From: Boesenbergia rotunda
Taxonomy: Eukaryota > Streptophyta > Magnoliopsida > Zingiberales > Zingiberaceae
Direction of reading: 5' to 3'
DNA length: 64,000 nt
Assembly (NCBI GenBank): GCA_024364735.1
Contig: JAGFNQ010005258.1
Location: 347,965-411,964 of the forward strand
The position numbers were made by a program, and so were the translations under genes. The notes beneath the pieces are model-generated. The model saw nothing but the letters and a program-made list of their open reading frames with translations. It was not told the DNA's origin and did not search any database. Shown here one piece after another: positions 21,831 to 35,130 of this stretch (within the stretch, counting starts at the first letter, position 1; every line of letters begins with the position of its first letter).

Positions 21831-24800
21831 TGTAAAATATGGCGATTAAAAAATCCGGACCAGAAAATTTTTCGAGATTTTTCCGGATAGAGTCCAGGGT
21901 TTCTGGCCCTACGGGAGGAGCCCAAGGGGCTTTATTGTAAAACATAAATTTTATCAAGGGTTCCATGAAAGAAAACCTAAAATTAGTTGGCTTAGGTAAA
22001 TTTACCTAAAGTTAAGGGGCTTCCGGGTATACTCTAAATTACGAAAGGGTACATAATCTAACTTTAGAGATTTATGGAGGTGAATTATAATATATGCGAG
22101 GGTTAAAGGGTTAAAATCCTTACCCGAAGGGCAGAGTATGAATTTGAGAAAATGGAGGGACTTTTTCGTAAAAGTCCCATCCCTTTATAATTTTCTTCCT
22201 CTCCTTTTCATTCGCGCAGAAACCCGCAGCCACAACCCGATTTTCCTTTTCTTCCTCCCCTCCCGTGCCCTAGCCGCAGACCCGCCGACTCCTCCCCTCT
22301 TCTCCTCATCGCGTGCCCTAGCCGACGCCGCCGACCACCCTCGCGCCGCCCCACTCATTCCTCTACTTGGTGTGCCCTAGCCGCGGACGAACTCGTCGAC
22401 CTTGGGCTTGAACCTCTCCCAGTGCTTGCGTCAATGTCAAGGGATCACTCTGTCTACTCCGCTAGATGTTAGTCCTCCACTCAGCGGGATGTAATGGAAA
22501 AGGTGAGACTCTCATCAAGTTTAGGAAGCTTTCCATTTTTGGATCACCCTGAGTTTGAGGGTTCATGCCACCCTAAATTCATCTTCGTTTGTAGCCTTTC
22601 CTTCGGGATTCTTCGAGGTTTGGAATGGCTAATCTGCTTCTCTGCTGGGATCATTGGATCTAAATAAGCAGAGGGGGAAATCACAATCGGAGTGGTGCTT
22701 CCTCCTCGGCTCTGCTTCGATTAACCGAAATTGTTCATCTCTGCTGTGGCTTTTAGCTGGGCGTGGTGAGTGTGGAATAGGGAAGAGTTGAATTGATCAC
22801 GTGCCATCTCAGGTAAGGCTATTGATCTGTTGAATGTCTATTTGGGGGTTGCACTACTGTGGTGTTCTTGATTTTTGGATTAAACTTCAAACAAATCTTT
22901 GATCTTTCTGCTGTGAGAATTTAGCTATGGTATTGGATTAGATCTGTAATTTTGGAGTCTAATTTCGAATTGGTACTCTTTGGACTGAATTTAACCTAGT
23001 GCTCGATCTTGGAGTTTGGTTTTCGATTAGCATGTTGTATGATGGAGGTTTGAATCACTCCTTATGTTCTTTATGGTGCAGAACTTTGAGTTCCCTGTCA
23101 TGGGTACTAGTACTTGGATTCGATTTAGGTTACACATGTTAGATCTTTCTTTTGGGTTCGATGTGGTTGAAGTGTAGCTTCAGAATAAATCAGTGTTTTT
23201 ACCTATTCTACTTTCGTGATACTGTTTGTAGGAGTTTTCATCTGATCATGCTAAGCCCTAATCGTGTGATGTCATGTGATCATGTAATCCTGTGGTGGGT
23301 GAGATTATAGCTATGCTGATTTGGTTAATTCATGGGATGGCATGTTAATGAGATAATTGGATGAGGGAATTTGTTTATCTTTACTGGAATGTGGATCGGG
23401 GTAGCAAGCATGATGTGGTTGGTTTAACATTTCATTAAGACGGGGGTTTTGATGGAAAAGAAACTATTAGGTTAACCCTAGGTGGGGTTAGAGAGTAATT
23501 AGCTAATTGTCTTTCTAAAAATAGCTAATTAAATATGTCCTTGACACAGAGACTTGATTTGGATTATTGTTGCAGATTATTCAGACGGGTGGTTCTATCT
23601 CATTTGATACGGACTTCACTTTCTTGGAGGCGGGTACCCCTGACTTATCTTTTAGATATTGTCATATTGCTATGCATGGTTTGTTATAGATAATAGTAAG
23701 TTTATACGTTGTACCTGCCTTTATGTATTATGATCAGATATATGTTGTCTAGATGACTCCTGTTTAGTTCCATACAGTCTCGATATTTGCCATGCGTACA
23801 TATGTGCTTAGATATAGTAATAGGTCACTTTGTATCTGTAGTTGGATTGATCTCTAAATATACCTTGCATGGATACCTAGGGTAGAATGGTTAGATCTGG
23901 ATACATGCGTTAGACCTATACTTTTTCCCATCGATGTGTGGTTGAATTGATTCCTAGATATACCTTGCATGGATACCTAAGGTAGAATGGTTAGATCTGG
24001 ATATTTGTTAGTTATCCCTGAGTTATTATGACTATCCTGGATACTTGTTAGTTATCCCTGAGTTATTATGATTGCCCTGGATACTTGTTAGTTATCCCTG
24101 AGTTATTATGACTGTCCTGGATACTTGTTAGTTATCCCTGAGTTATTATACATGTCCTGGATACTTATTAGTTATCCCTGAGTTATTGTATCTGTCCTGG
24201 ATACTTGTTAGTTATCCCTGTGTTATTATACCTGTTCGGGATACATGTTAGTTATCCCTGAGTTATTATACATGTCCTGGATAATTGTTAGTTATCCATG
24301 AGTTATTATACATGTCCTGGATACTTATTAGTTATCCCTGAGTTATTGTATCTGTCCTGGATATTTGTTAGTTATCCCTGTGTTATTATACCTGTTCTGG
24401 ATACTTGTTAGTTATCCCTGAGTTATTATACATGTCCTGGATACTTGTTAGTTATCCCTGAGTTATTATGCCTGTCCTGGATACTTGTTAGTTATCCCTG
24501 AGTTATTATACCTGTTCGGGATACTTGTTAGTTATCCCTGGATTATTTTACATGTTCTGGATACATGTTAGTTATCCCTGAGTTATTATACATGTCCTGG
24601 ATAATTGTTAGTTATCCATGAGTTATTATACATGTCCTGGATACTTATTAGTTATCCCTGAGTTATTGTATCTGTCCTGGATATTTGTTAGTTATCCCTG
24701 TGTTATTATACCTGTTCTGGATACTTGTTAGTTATCCCTGAGTTATTATACATGTCCTGGATACTTGTTAGTTATCCCTGAGTTATTATGTCTGTCCTGG

Positions 24801-26103
24801 ATACTTGTTAGTTATCCCTGAGTTATTATACCTGTTCGGGATACTTGTTAGTTATCCCTGGATTATTTTACATGTTCTGGATACATGTTAGTTATTCCTG
24901 AGTTATTATGCATGTTCTGGATACTTGTTAGTTATCCCTGAGTTATTATGCCTGTTCTGGATACTTGTTGGTTATCCTTGAGTTATTATGTATGTGTATC
25001 TATCATACACCATCCTTGCATTGTTGCATGCCGGCGATCAGCGACTCCCTTGTGGTTGAGCCTAATCATCTTCCGGCACATGATATGCACACACGACCAC
25101 TCATGGGTTAGTGGATACCGCTGGGTGTGTGCGTTTGCTCTGTACTGCTCCGTTCGTCCGCTCAGGGTTAGTGGTTTCGGAGCGTGGTAGCAGGCAGGGA
25201 TCCCTTCTCTTACCATAGACCAGAGGAGATGAGAGAGATATCTCCCCCATATATACATGGGGCGGAGTGTTTACTCCACCAGCATCCTGTCCACTCGGTC
25301 ACTCAGGAGCAGTGATGGCAGAGTGCTGACAGTGTCACGACTCTACCCACTCGGCCGACACAGTATCGCCTGTCTCGGTGGCTTGACTGGAGTTAGGGGG
25401 TGACCATGGCATTGCACCATGTGCATACTTTGCATCGTGCATTGTTTGCTGCACTTGATTCTTGCACTTGTTTGACATGCATATTCTGGAGACTTGTTAT
25501 TTGAGATTATATGACTAATGATATTTTCATGGTACTCATTGTCTTCTTTTCAGGTTAGCTGGATTCTGGTATGTATCTACCTCAGTATTTCCAGTACTAG
25601 TTTTTTTTCCATATTGTTGTTATGAGACTGTACTAACGTAGATGCTTATTGTTATTATAACATACTATGCATATCTGCTGGGTATTCGCTGAGTTTATGG
25701 ACTCACCCCGTTGCCATATATGATTTTATTTCAGGTTGAGATACTTGAAGTCGCCAGAAGAGCCCAGCAGCCAGTCCCTACCCATCGCGACCGCAGGATT
25801 TTGTTTTATCCTGTGTAGTGGATTGTTTTATATTCTTTTTGTGATTTGTATATGTCATATGTATCGTGTGCCCTAAGGGGTTTTGTGTATTGGTTGTTTC
25901 GTCGTAAGTCGGACCGGTCCGCAGTCAGGTATGATTTATTTTGTGTTATTGTCAGTTTATGTTTAATTTTGAGGCCTGAGGCCAAATTAAACTGCGTGGT
26001 GATGTCTATTAGGTTATGTGTATGTGTAAATTGTCCGCCGGACAGGGGAGGTGCTGTCCGATTGTATATTGGATCAGCGGCTCCTGGGTCTCGGGGCGTG
26101 ACA
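21831..26103 (+). mobile_element. Solo LTR D (about 4.27 kb, probably Ty3/gypsy) inside copia B pol
   Basis: Starts tgtaaaatatgg, ends tctcggggcgtgaca; TSD agtag at 21826-21830 and 26104-26108. No PBS, no gag or pol, and no second LTR copy inside, so it reads as one long LTR left by recombination. Removing it with one TSD leaves the pol frame of B intact (4278 bp, a multiple of three). Its 3' end shares gtccgcc, acaggggag and ggggcgtgaca with the minus-strand LTR at 49879, so they belong to related families. Contains a GC-rich block 22200-22400 and a 40-bp minisatellite. Confidence 0.85.
23991..24990 (+). repeat. 40-bp minisatellite, about 25 copies, with 320-bp higher-order units
   Basis: Monomer approximates ggatacttgttagttatccc plus tgagttattatacatgtcct. 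Variant monomers recur in the same order every eight units: 24241 matches 24561, and the series through 24521 matches 24841, giving a 320-bp higher-order period. Confidence 0.93.
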
Positions 26104-27966
26104 AGTAGAGCCTATAGAGTTTATAACAAGACCACCCTAAAAATTGAAGAAACTACAAATGTAAAATTTGATGAAAAATCTGACCCAAATAACTCTGATC
26201 AAACCACATACCAACCAATTGACTTTGTTAGATCCAGTACTGACCCTAATGAAAGGTCAATTGAGGACCAAAACGATGATCTAACTGAACCCACACCTGA
26301 AACTGAACCTAACCAACCCAGAACTGTACGAGTTAGCTCAGACCACCCAACTAATCAAATCTTAGGTAATCCAGAACTAAGGGTTCAGACTAGATCAGCT
26401 TTTAGGAACCTTAGTCAAATTGCATTGATTTCAAAAATTGAACCCAAGTCTATAGAAGAGTCCTTACTTGACCCTGATTGGATCATAGCCATGCAGGAAG
26501 AGTTAGCCCAATTTGAACGTAGTCAAGTCTGAGACTTAGTACCCCTACCTAAAGGCAAGAAATTTATTGAAACTAAATCGGTCTTCAGGAATAAACTTAA
26601 CGAACAAGGAGAAACAGTAAGGAATAAGGCTAGGCTAGTAGCTAAGGGGTTTAGCCAAGTAGAAGGTCTTGATTATGATGAAACCTATGCCCCTGTAGCT
26701 AGACTTGAATCCATTAGAATGCTCTTAAGTTATGCAGCCCATAAGGGATTTAAGCTTTTTCAAATGGATGTTAAGTCAGCCTTCCTAAATGGCCTAATTA
26801 AAGAAGAGGTTTATGTAGGTCAACCCCCTGGTTTTGAAAGCTTAGAACACCCTGACTATGTCTTTAGACTTAAGAAAGCCTTATATGGACTTAAGCAAGC
26901 CCCTAGGGCCTGGTATGAAAGACTGTCTAACTACTTAGTTTCTAAAGGCTTTAACCAAGGCAAAATTGACCCAACACTATTTGTTAAAACTCTAAAAACT
27001 GATATTTTTATAGCTCAAGTATATGTAGATGATATAGTATTTGGCTCAACTAACTCAAACTTTTTACAAGATTTCACAAAGATAATGGAAACTGAATTTG
27101 AAATGAGTTTAGTAGGTCAATTAACTTTCTTTTTAGGGCTACAAATAAAACAGACTAGTGAGGGTACTTTTGTCTATCAACAAAAATACACTAAAGAATT
27201 ACTTAGAAAATTTGGAATGGATAGTGCTAAAGAAATTAAGACACCTATGGCTACCAATCAAACTATAGATAGTGACACAAATGGCAAACCTGTTGACCTT
27301 AAGTATTATAGAAGTGCTATAGGTAGCTTACTTTACTTAACTGCAAGTCGACCTGATATTCTCTTTGCAGTTAGTATGTGTGCTAGGTATCAAACATGTG
27401 CTAAAGAATCACATCTAACCCTAGTTAAAAGGATATTTAGGTATCTCAAAGGGACAGAAAGTTTAGGAATTTGGTACCCTAGAACAGCCCAGTTTGAACT
27501 TATTGGATATTCTGACTCAGATTATGCTGGCTGTAAATTAGACAGAAAAAGTACCAGTGGTGGATGCCAACTTCTAGGACCCTCACTAGTTAGTTGGTTT
27601 AGTAGAAAACAACACTGTGTTGCCCTATCCACCACTGAAGCTGAGTACATAGCAATGGGTGAATGTGTAGCCCAACTGCTTTGGATGATGCATACCTTAA
27701 AAGATTTTAACTTAGATTTTAAGAAAGTCAAAATTTATATAGATAACCTAAGTTCAATCAATTTAACCAAAAACCCAATCCACCACTCTAGGACCAAACA
27801 TATAGAAATCAAACACCATTTTGTCAGAGATCATGTAAATAAAGGAGAAATTGAACTTAACCATGTTGAATCTAAGTCTAACCTAGCTGATATATTTACC
27901 AAACCACTTCCTGAATCTGAATTTAGCAACTTAAGAAGGTTAATAGGAATGTGTGTTATAAACTAG
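26104..27966 (+). pseudogene. pol: Copia B pol, 3' part: reverse transcriptase and RNase H
   Basis: Resumes right after the D TSD with the integrase tail (AYRVYNK), a variable linker, then the RVT_2 domain. A TGA at 26530-26532 replaces the Trp expected in ERSQVWxLV, the only break seen in this part. RT motifs follow: NKARLVAKGFSQVEG, DVKSAFLNG, ALYGLKQAPRAWYERL, and the catalytic YVDDIVFGS (nt about 27022-27048). RNase H has YSDSDYAGCKLDRKSTSGG, STTEAEYIAMGE and HHSRTKHIEIKHHF. It ends at LPESEF and a short tail at 27966. The open frame that seems to begin at 25846 inside LTR D is a chance extension. Confidence 0.9.
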
Positions 27967-29567
27967 GAATGACCTGATAAACTTAAGTTGAATTTTGGTT
28001 TTAAAAATATGGATTTTTTTAACTGGTTTTTCAAAAGTTTATTGCTTTTCAAAATTAAACTTAAACACGAATTTTTCAAACTTGATTTTCAAGAACTTTA
28101 TTGTATTTAAAAATTTGATTTTCAAAACTGACAGACTTAGCCTAAGCTTGACCCCTAGAATTGCATGAACCTATAGATTTAGGTAGCCGCATCTCACAAA
28201 ACACATTAAGACTAACTTGTTTGTGCTTGCAAAAACATAGAACGGTTGTGAGATGCATAGGACTCTGCCTGGACTTCCGAATGCTTAAGTCAGTGCATCA
28301 CAGTAAGTCTGGGCGTAAAATACCAACGTTACAGTGATCAAGTCAAGTAGCCTTGCTTTAAAAGCTGAGCTAGACATTATTACTTGACTTGACTAACTCA
28401 GTGAACACTACTATCATCTAAATAGTTAGTCAGTACCTAGAGTTAGACATATGAAAAGGGACCACAATCATTACTTGGTCCAGGGGGAGCTGAAGTCAAA
28501 ATACTTTTTCAAAATGTCATTTTTAACAAAACACATTTGAAAATTTTGATAAACATTGATCCCTAAAATTTTTTTGATATTATATTTTCTGAAAAAAAAA
28601 AGAATTTTTTTTAAAGCTAAGTTAATAAATTTAAGACTAGTTTTTTTAACACTTAGCCTATATTTCTACTCCCTTAAAAGTTATTATGCTTATAAATAGT
28701 TCCTTGCAATTCCTATTTAGCATTGAAAAATCCGTATTTTTGGGTCTTGCAAATCTCCTTTTTCAAATTAACTTTAAAATAAAAACACTTATGTTTTTTG
28801 AAAATCCACTATTAGCTTGTTCTTATACTAGAAAGTATCAAAATAGTTTGATTGATCTACTTCCAAAAATGATTCTTTTGAAATATTTTTATTTGTAGTT
28901 TGGATATCCCTAGGACATAATAGAATGTTTACCTTGAAATTGACAAGGAATTCTAAGGGCTTGTCAAGTTAAGGGGGAGTTCAAACTAACTTGGAAAATT
29001 AATTTTAAGAATAGTTTGATTAAGTCTATGATATTACTTTTAAAGTAAAAACTTAGTTTTAAAAATTGCATAATGGCCTTGAAACTTTTAAAGCTTATTC
29101 TTAGAATATCTTCCTTCTTCTAAGTTAAAGCTCAGTAGCAAATTAAGTTTCTTTTGGCTTTGAAATATATGTATTATTTGGGAAATTTTTATATATTTTC
29201 TTTTAAAAAAGATTGTCAAGCTTAACTTTGAAAATATTTCTAATTAATGTTGTTGAAAACTATTTGTTAGTTTTGAAAAGCTAAGTTAATGAAAGCTAAG
29301 TTAATTGATTTAGGGGGAGTTTTTTACTTAGGCTATTTATCTTACTTAATCTATTTTGCCTAAGTCTAATTTTCCCTATCACTTAGCTTTGGATCCTACT
29401 CTCCGTAACTTGATATACGTATGTTTTTTTGATGAATGACAAAGGGGGAGAGTAGGGTTAAAGCTTAGAAAATTCTAACTTTCATGCTTATTTATTTTAC
29501 TTGCATGTATCTGCTAGTTTTTCTCTAACTTTAACCTGAGTTGTCAATACATCAAAAAGGGGGAGAT
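27967..29567 (+). other. 3' untranslated region of copia B with repeated polypurine tracts
   Basis: AT-rich, no recognisable ORF (unlike element A there is no env-like gene). Polypurine gggggag tracts at about 28482, 28973, 29314 and 29445, and the one abutting the 3' LTR at 29559-29567. Multiple PPTs are a hallmark of Sirevirus-type elements. Confidence 0.8.
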
Positions 29568-30936
29568 TGTTGGTGCAGTTTGCACTAACGGTCAAACTCG
29601 GGTTTTGATGTATGACAAAGTGGTTAAAGTTAGGGTTGTATGTGTTTAACCTCTTTACCAAGTGTGCAGGGTTGAAAGACTTAGGACCAGACACCAGGCT
29701 GAAGTCCAGGATGGTTGAGTCCTGGCGGGAAGTCCAGTTGGGTCCGCGGGACCTGACAACTGGCTGAAGACCAAGTTGGTTAAGACTTGGCAGGAAGACC
29801 AAGGTGGTTGAGCCTTGGCAGGAAGTCCTGGTAGGGTCAAGAAGTCAAGTAGAGCTGCACAATGGGTAAGTAAGGTAAGTCACTGGAGGAGCGACCCAGT
29901 GAGGACGAGTCCAATCTTGGACCTTAGGCGCGGTCCAACTTAGACCCATTTAGGTGATCTAAGTTGAGTCCTGGTTAGATCCTGGTCTGGGAGACAGGAT
30001 CTAATTAACTTAGAATTATATCTTATTTTAGTCCATATAAAATTGTGCTAGCTTTGTTTTGGACTAACCCTGGATGCAGGAACGAAGGACTATGTTTCTG
30101 CAGCTCAGAGAGCCTCAAAAGAGTGAGGCCGTAGCTGAGCAGGGCGCCCCGGATGTGTAGGGCGCCCCCCCAGAGTCAACCAAAGTCAGCGGAGAGGTAA
30201 ACGCCCCGACAGCAGCGCTATTCGGGGCGCCCCGCTTGAATCGGGCGCCCCCTGTGCCACCTCACTGCCAGCTGCCGAAGCTCGCCCTCGCGAAGCCAAG
30301 GAGATGAAGCCTTGACTGGTCAAGCTGGGCGCCCCGCGCGCGTCGGGCGCCCCAGTCAAAGCTGATCCCGAAGATGAAGAGATCAGCCTTGACCAGAGGG
30401 CTCGCCGGATCAAGAGCCACGTGGGGGGCGCCCCGAGCATGTCGGGCGCCCCCTGCCCTATATAAAGAGGGCCTCGACCCTCTTCAAAGAACAACACTTC
30501 TTCAAAAGCTTTCAAGTTCTTCTACGCTCGCGCCTTGCTCCGGAAACGCTACACTTCGAGCCGACGACGTCCTGCTGCCCCGAAAGAGTCGACCTACTCC
30601 GGACGTCGGTAAAAAGTTAAATTTTAATATATATATTGTTGCATTTAAGTACTTGAAAGTGTGGGGTTGTCACACTTTAAATTCCTTTGTACTCGCCTAC
30701 TCTATCGGGGTTGACCGATAGAGAGTTTTAGTAGATTGCCCAACGGAAAGGTCCGAGGGACCTGGGCCTTCGAGTAGGAGTCGCCGAAGGCTCCGAACGA
30801 AGTAAAAAATCGTTCGTGTTTGTGTGTTTGTTTTTCGTCTCTTTCATTTCCGCTGTGCACGCTTTTTAAAGCACTCTGATTTAATTTTTTAAAAGTCACG
30901 TGATTCACCCCCCCTCTCACGTGCATCGATCCTACA
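29568..30936 (+). repeat. 3' LTR of copia B
   Basis: Same length as the 5' LTR (1369 bp), about four differences by eye; followed by TSD gattt. Confidence 0.95.
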
Positions 30937-30941
30937 GATTT

Positions 30942-32769
30942 TACTATAATTCGAAGCACTCCACCCCTTCCATGGATTTTAAACCTGAATCGACTTAGGC
31001 CACCAGAGCAATTTTTTGTGAAGTTCAAGTGTGGGGGAGTCCTAATTCTCCCAGCCACCCAGACTCCTCCACTACCAAGATGGAGGCTACTTCTGGATAG
31101 GCTCCGTCCACCAGAATAAAGGGGAGTTTGTTCCTTTACTTTACTTTTCTTGTTTTTCTTTATGTTATACTCGCATGTTTGTTTACTTTTATACTTTGCA
31201 TTTATACTTTGTTTTCTCATTTTGCATTTTGTTTGGCTTTGAATAAATCTTGTTTGATTTCGAGTTGTATCTCCTTACATGTTCCTTTATTATGCTTTGA
31301 GAATCATAAAAGATAGTTAAGTCTGATTATCGAGTTTTGGTTTCCTTGGTATGCTTGGGGATATTAATTGCATTTAGTCATTTGTTGTGGTGATAGACTC
31401 TATCTTGTTAGATTAAGCATGACAGTTTTATTGTTCACCTAGTGAGGATGTTGTCATGCCTATCCTTAATCCTCTTATGTGTGATAGCATTTGTGATACT
31501 TGACACTCTAGAACTTGCTTTGATTCTTTTTGAAATTACAATAGCATAAGCTTACATGAATATGATGGAGGCAATCTTTCTTGTGAACTTTTAGTTTTCC
31601 TCTCCTTTGTTATTGTCACTACTGGGCATTTCACCTATTGCTTTCATATTTCATTGTATCTACTTTATCAGATCTTTTCATTGTCATTACATTTTCACTA
31701 CCATATCTTTATTATTTTATTCTTCCTTGGAGCATGCGATGAGAGCATAAGGTGATTGCATGATGAGTTACATTTTTATTTCTCTATTATCAGCCTCTAT
31801 TATTGTGAGTTTTAGATGTTATCATGCTTTACTATCTTGCCCGAGACGGTCAAATTTTAAGTGTGGGGGGGAGACAAGTATATATGGACGAATGCTTGTG
31901 TGAAAAAAAAAATCTCTCTTTGAAAAAAAAAGAAAATCTCTCTATGTGAAAAAAAAAAGAAAGAGAGATAGAAAAAAATAATAATAAAGATGAAAAAAAG
32001 TGAAAAAAAAATCTCTTTATGTGAAAAAAAAAATTCCTCAAGCATTCGAGTTGTATTAGTGATGAACAAAAAGGAATATTTTCTTGATGTGTACTCTTTC
32101 GATATTATTGTTTAGAGAAATTCAAGAGTTATGTTGATCCCTAAATGCACTTTGAGAGATGTTGTAAATGATTGATGTGTAGTGCATTGAGAATGTGAAA
32201 GGAGAATTTTGAGTGTTGGAGGTTTGATTGAGTTATTTACTTTGGACTATTGTTTGAGTGTATACATCATGTTAATTACCCCAATGCTCTCATATTCTCT
32301 TTGATATTCTTTCATGCTCTCTATGATCTTCTTTGTTATCTGTTTTCTTGTTCTCTTGTTAGCACTTGGTTTCATTATTATTCATTGAAAAACCCTCTTG
32401 ATTTGTGTACTTATGTTATAGTAGTGGAGAAGTAGAATATAAGCAAGCATATGGTAGTGCAATGTCATGAATGTTTTGAGAGAACTCCACTTCCATATCT
32501 GTTATTTTTGTGAGCATCAGTGCATATATCCATCTTGTGAGGTTTTTTTTTGTCATGCTTAGTTTATGCAAGTTGATGAAATTACCATGCTTTTGACTTA
32601 TGTGAGATTTGGAACCATAAAACATGAATTCTTGAGACTTGATGATCTTAAGTAATTTTCTTTTATTATCTCTCAAGTATTGATAGAGGATGTAATGTTT
32701 GGGAGATATATTGTTTTCTTTTAGTTTTATTTACTTGTGCGAGACGCCCAAGAATAAGTGTGGGGGAGT
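30942..32769 (+). other. 3' interior of element C
   Basis: No ORF recognised. Contains gtgtgggggag tracts at about 31030, 31860 and 32757, the last being the polypurine tract adjacent to the 3' LTR. An A/G-rich stretch with gaaaaaaaaagaaagagaga-like sequence lies at 31900-32040. Confidence 0.7.
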
Positions 32770-35040
32770 TGATAACCACCATTTTTGTTGATTATTTTAG
32801 GCTCTTAAATCCATGTTTGATCCATATTTTATATGCTTAAGTTTGCAATTTTATTAGGTTTCATGTATTCCCTTCATTTTGGCTTTTAATTCTAATCTTT
32901 GTATATTTGGGATATTTTTGGCACTAAATTTGGATATTATTTTGTAGGCTTCAATTGATCATGGACCTAGATCAAATCGGGTCAGACTTGAGTCAGCATT
33001 GGATCAAGATCAAAGGGATCAAGCATCGGATTGATAGGAGCCGTCCATTCTAGAGAACGGCTAGATCTGAGCCATCGGTCAACTTCTGGTCGATCCGAGT
33101 CCAAGATAGAATCAATCATGACCAGAGACCATGATCTGAAAATTTCAACCAAATCGGAAGTGATCTGACCGTTGGATCGAGCTTAAGATGTTCTAGACCA
33201 TCCGTTCAAGAAAAGGGAAGATCTGGACCATCCGCCACTGATCTGGTTAATCCGAGCTGGGGACAGGTAGATCAGGACCATTGATTGGAATCTGTGAAGT
33301 TTGGTTCAGATCGGAAGAGATCTGACCGTTGGATGAAGCCGAATCGATCTCAGCCGTCCGTTACTAATGAGCTTTGAGTTCTGGGCTGAACCCAAGCTAG
33401 GACTGAACCCAAGAGTTGGCTTGACTGAACTCGAACTAGACTGAACTAGACTGAACCAGAGCTGAACCAACTGAAGCTGGCTTGGCTGAGCTGTTTGACT
33501 GAACCAAGTGCTGATTGAACCCAAGCTGGATTGAACCCAGGACTGAACCGAAGCTGGCTTGACTGATTGAATCAACTGCTTGGTTTGGCTGAACCACACT
33601 GATTGACTGAACCCAGGAATCGAACTCGAGCTGTGGCTTGGCTGACCGAATCCACGCGCAGCCGGGGATCAAAAAGGGAAGAATCGCGCGACCTAGGTCT
33701 TCATCGACTCCACACGCAGGGCTCGCGGCGATCTTCTTCTCCTCCATCTTCATCGTCGCCGCAGCTAGGGTAGCGGGTTCGTGCCCTAGTCGCCGGAGCT
33801 TCGATCAACTGAGTTGAGGGGTTCCCGACTCATTCATCCACCTCCACCGGCGTCTCCACCATTTCATCGCCGCCGCAAGCTAGGGTAGCGGGTTCGTGCC
33901 CTAGCCGACCAGAGCTTGATCGATTGTAGTTTGAGGGGTTCCCGGCTCGATCCGATCAATGCCATCCACGCCGCCGACCACAGCTAGGGTTAGGGGTTCC
34001 AACCTTAGCTGGCCGGAGTTCGTCATCGCCACGATTTCTTCATCAGCGTCCAGCAGCTTCAATTTCATTTACAGCAATTGTTTTTATTTCTAGCAGTAGA
34101 TTTTTCACAGTTGATTCTTCTGCAGTTACTTCTTCATCCAGCTTCGTCAGATTCGGCAGCTACTCTTTTCATCTTCATAGTTTCACTTCCCCGCAATTCA
34201 TCTTCATTAGATCCGGCAGCCACTCTTTTCAAAGGTCTTCACAGCTTGTTCTTCCAATTTCCAGCAGCAATTCTTCCTCCATAGCAGCAGATTTTCCATT
34301 GCAGATTTCCTTTCAGTAATGTTCAATTCCATTCCAGCAGTTTTTCTCTTCACAGCCGAGTTGGGTAGCTCTGTTCCACTTCCAGCAGCCTTCCTCAGCT
34401 TGGTTGATTTAATTTTGTGGATAATTGAATGTTAGTGATAATTGAAGAATTGTTATGTGCTTGATCGTAAAATGTCTGTATTGGATTGATCTTCTCCTAT
34501 TCAAATTGCACTTGCTTGAATCAATTTTAATCATGCATATGAGGTGTTTGGTCAAATTCCTGTTAGAACAATTTCTTTCAATTGGGATGTTCCTAGTTGC
34601 TTAACTTTGGTTTTGAGTTGTTTTTCCTATTGCTTTAGATTACATGATTTTATTTGAATGCAATTAATTTAGGATTAGATTAGATTTCTTCAATGTTGTA
34701 GTTTGCTCTGTGTTTAGTTTCTTAATGCTTTATTTCAAGTTGCGCTTTCTTTATTGTAATTGTAGTCTGGTTAATTTAGATTTCTTTATCTGCATTGTCC
34801 TTCCTTAATTAGAAGTAGGTTTCATATTTGCTCTGTTATTCATTTCGTAGTCCTAGCTCTTAAATCCAAAACCCAGTTTCATATCCCAAAACCCAAAAGC
34901 AATAAGATACGATCTTGAGATTTATCTTGTACCACTACATTCGTTGGGAGACGACTCGAGTTACTCTATGCTACATTAGTTTAGAGGAATTCGGTACTTT
35001 AATTGTATTTGAAACCGTAACGCGACAAAAACGGTTATCA
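32770..35040 (+). repeat. 3' LTR of element C
   Basis: 2271 bp, about 99% like the 5' LTR; followed by TSD acaat. Confidence 0.92.
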
Positions 35041-35130
35041 ACAATCAAGAATCAATATTACCAACAATCCGAATATGATGATGTTAGAAGTGAATGACGT
35101 GAATTTGTCTACTCATATGTAGGTGTCTAA
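35041..35130 (+). pseudogene. Ulp1-like protease C-terminal exon (continuation after element C)
   Basis: Begins with the second TSD copy acaat. It reads NQYYQQSEYDDVRSE, then a TGA (35095-35097) where related proteins have Trp, then REFVYSYVGV and a TAA at 35128-35130. This resembles the usual VR.EW..FV C-terminus of plant transposon Ulp1 proteins. The phase does not match the upstream exon with a simple splice, so another indel is likely. Confidence 0.6.

Larger units (their letters stand above)
16608..30936 (+). mobile_element. Ty1/copia (Sirevirus-type) element B, young, nested in element C
   Basis: Two 1369-bp LTRs (16608-17976 and 29568-30936), TSD gattt (16603-16607, 30937-30941), iMet PBS, gag, PR-INT-RT-RH pol, five gggggag tracts. 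About 10.05 kb without solo LTR D. I see about four substitutions between the LTRs, so insertion is recent. Defects: one in-frame TAA in gag and one TGA in pol, plus the D insertion. Confidence 0.95.
12451..35040 (+). mobile_element. LTR element C: large non-autonomous (LARD-like) retroelement
   Basis: LTRs of 2262 and 2271 bp (12451-14712, 32770-35040) begin tgataacc and end ggttatca. The TSD is acaat (12446-12450, 35041-35045). PBS follows the 5' LTR and a polypurine tract precedes the 3' LTR. Without nested element B it is about 8.26 kb. Its interior has no protease, RT or integrase, only one unusual ORF (14848-16530). The tRNA-Asp-type PBS is used by Ty3/gypsy lineages such as Athila/Tat, so it is probably a gypsy derivative mobilised in trans. 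Confidence 0.85.

Noticed and set aside
23991..24990. Regular repeat array resembling a CRISPR
   Set aside because: Repeats are contiguous 40-bp monomers with no unique spacers and lie in a plant retroelement LTR.
25846..26532. 228-codon frame beginning in LTR D
   Set aside because: The first 85 codons are LTR D sequence fused by chance to the resumed pol of copia B; not a separate gene.
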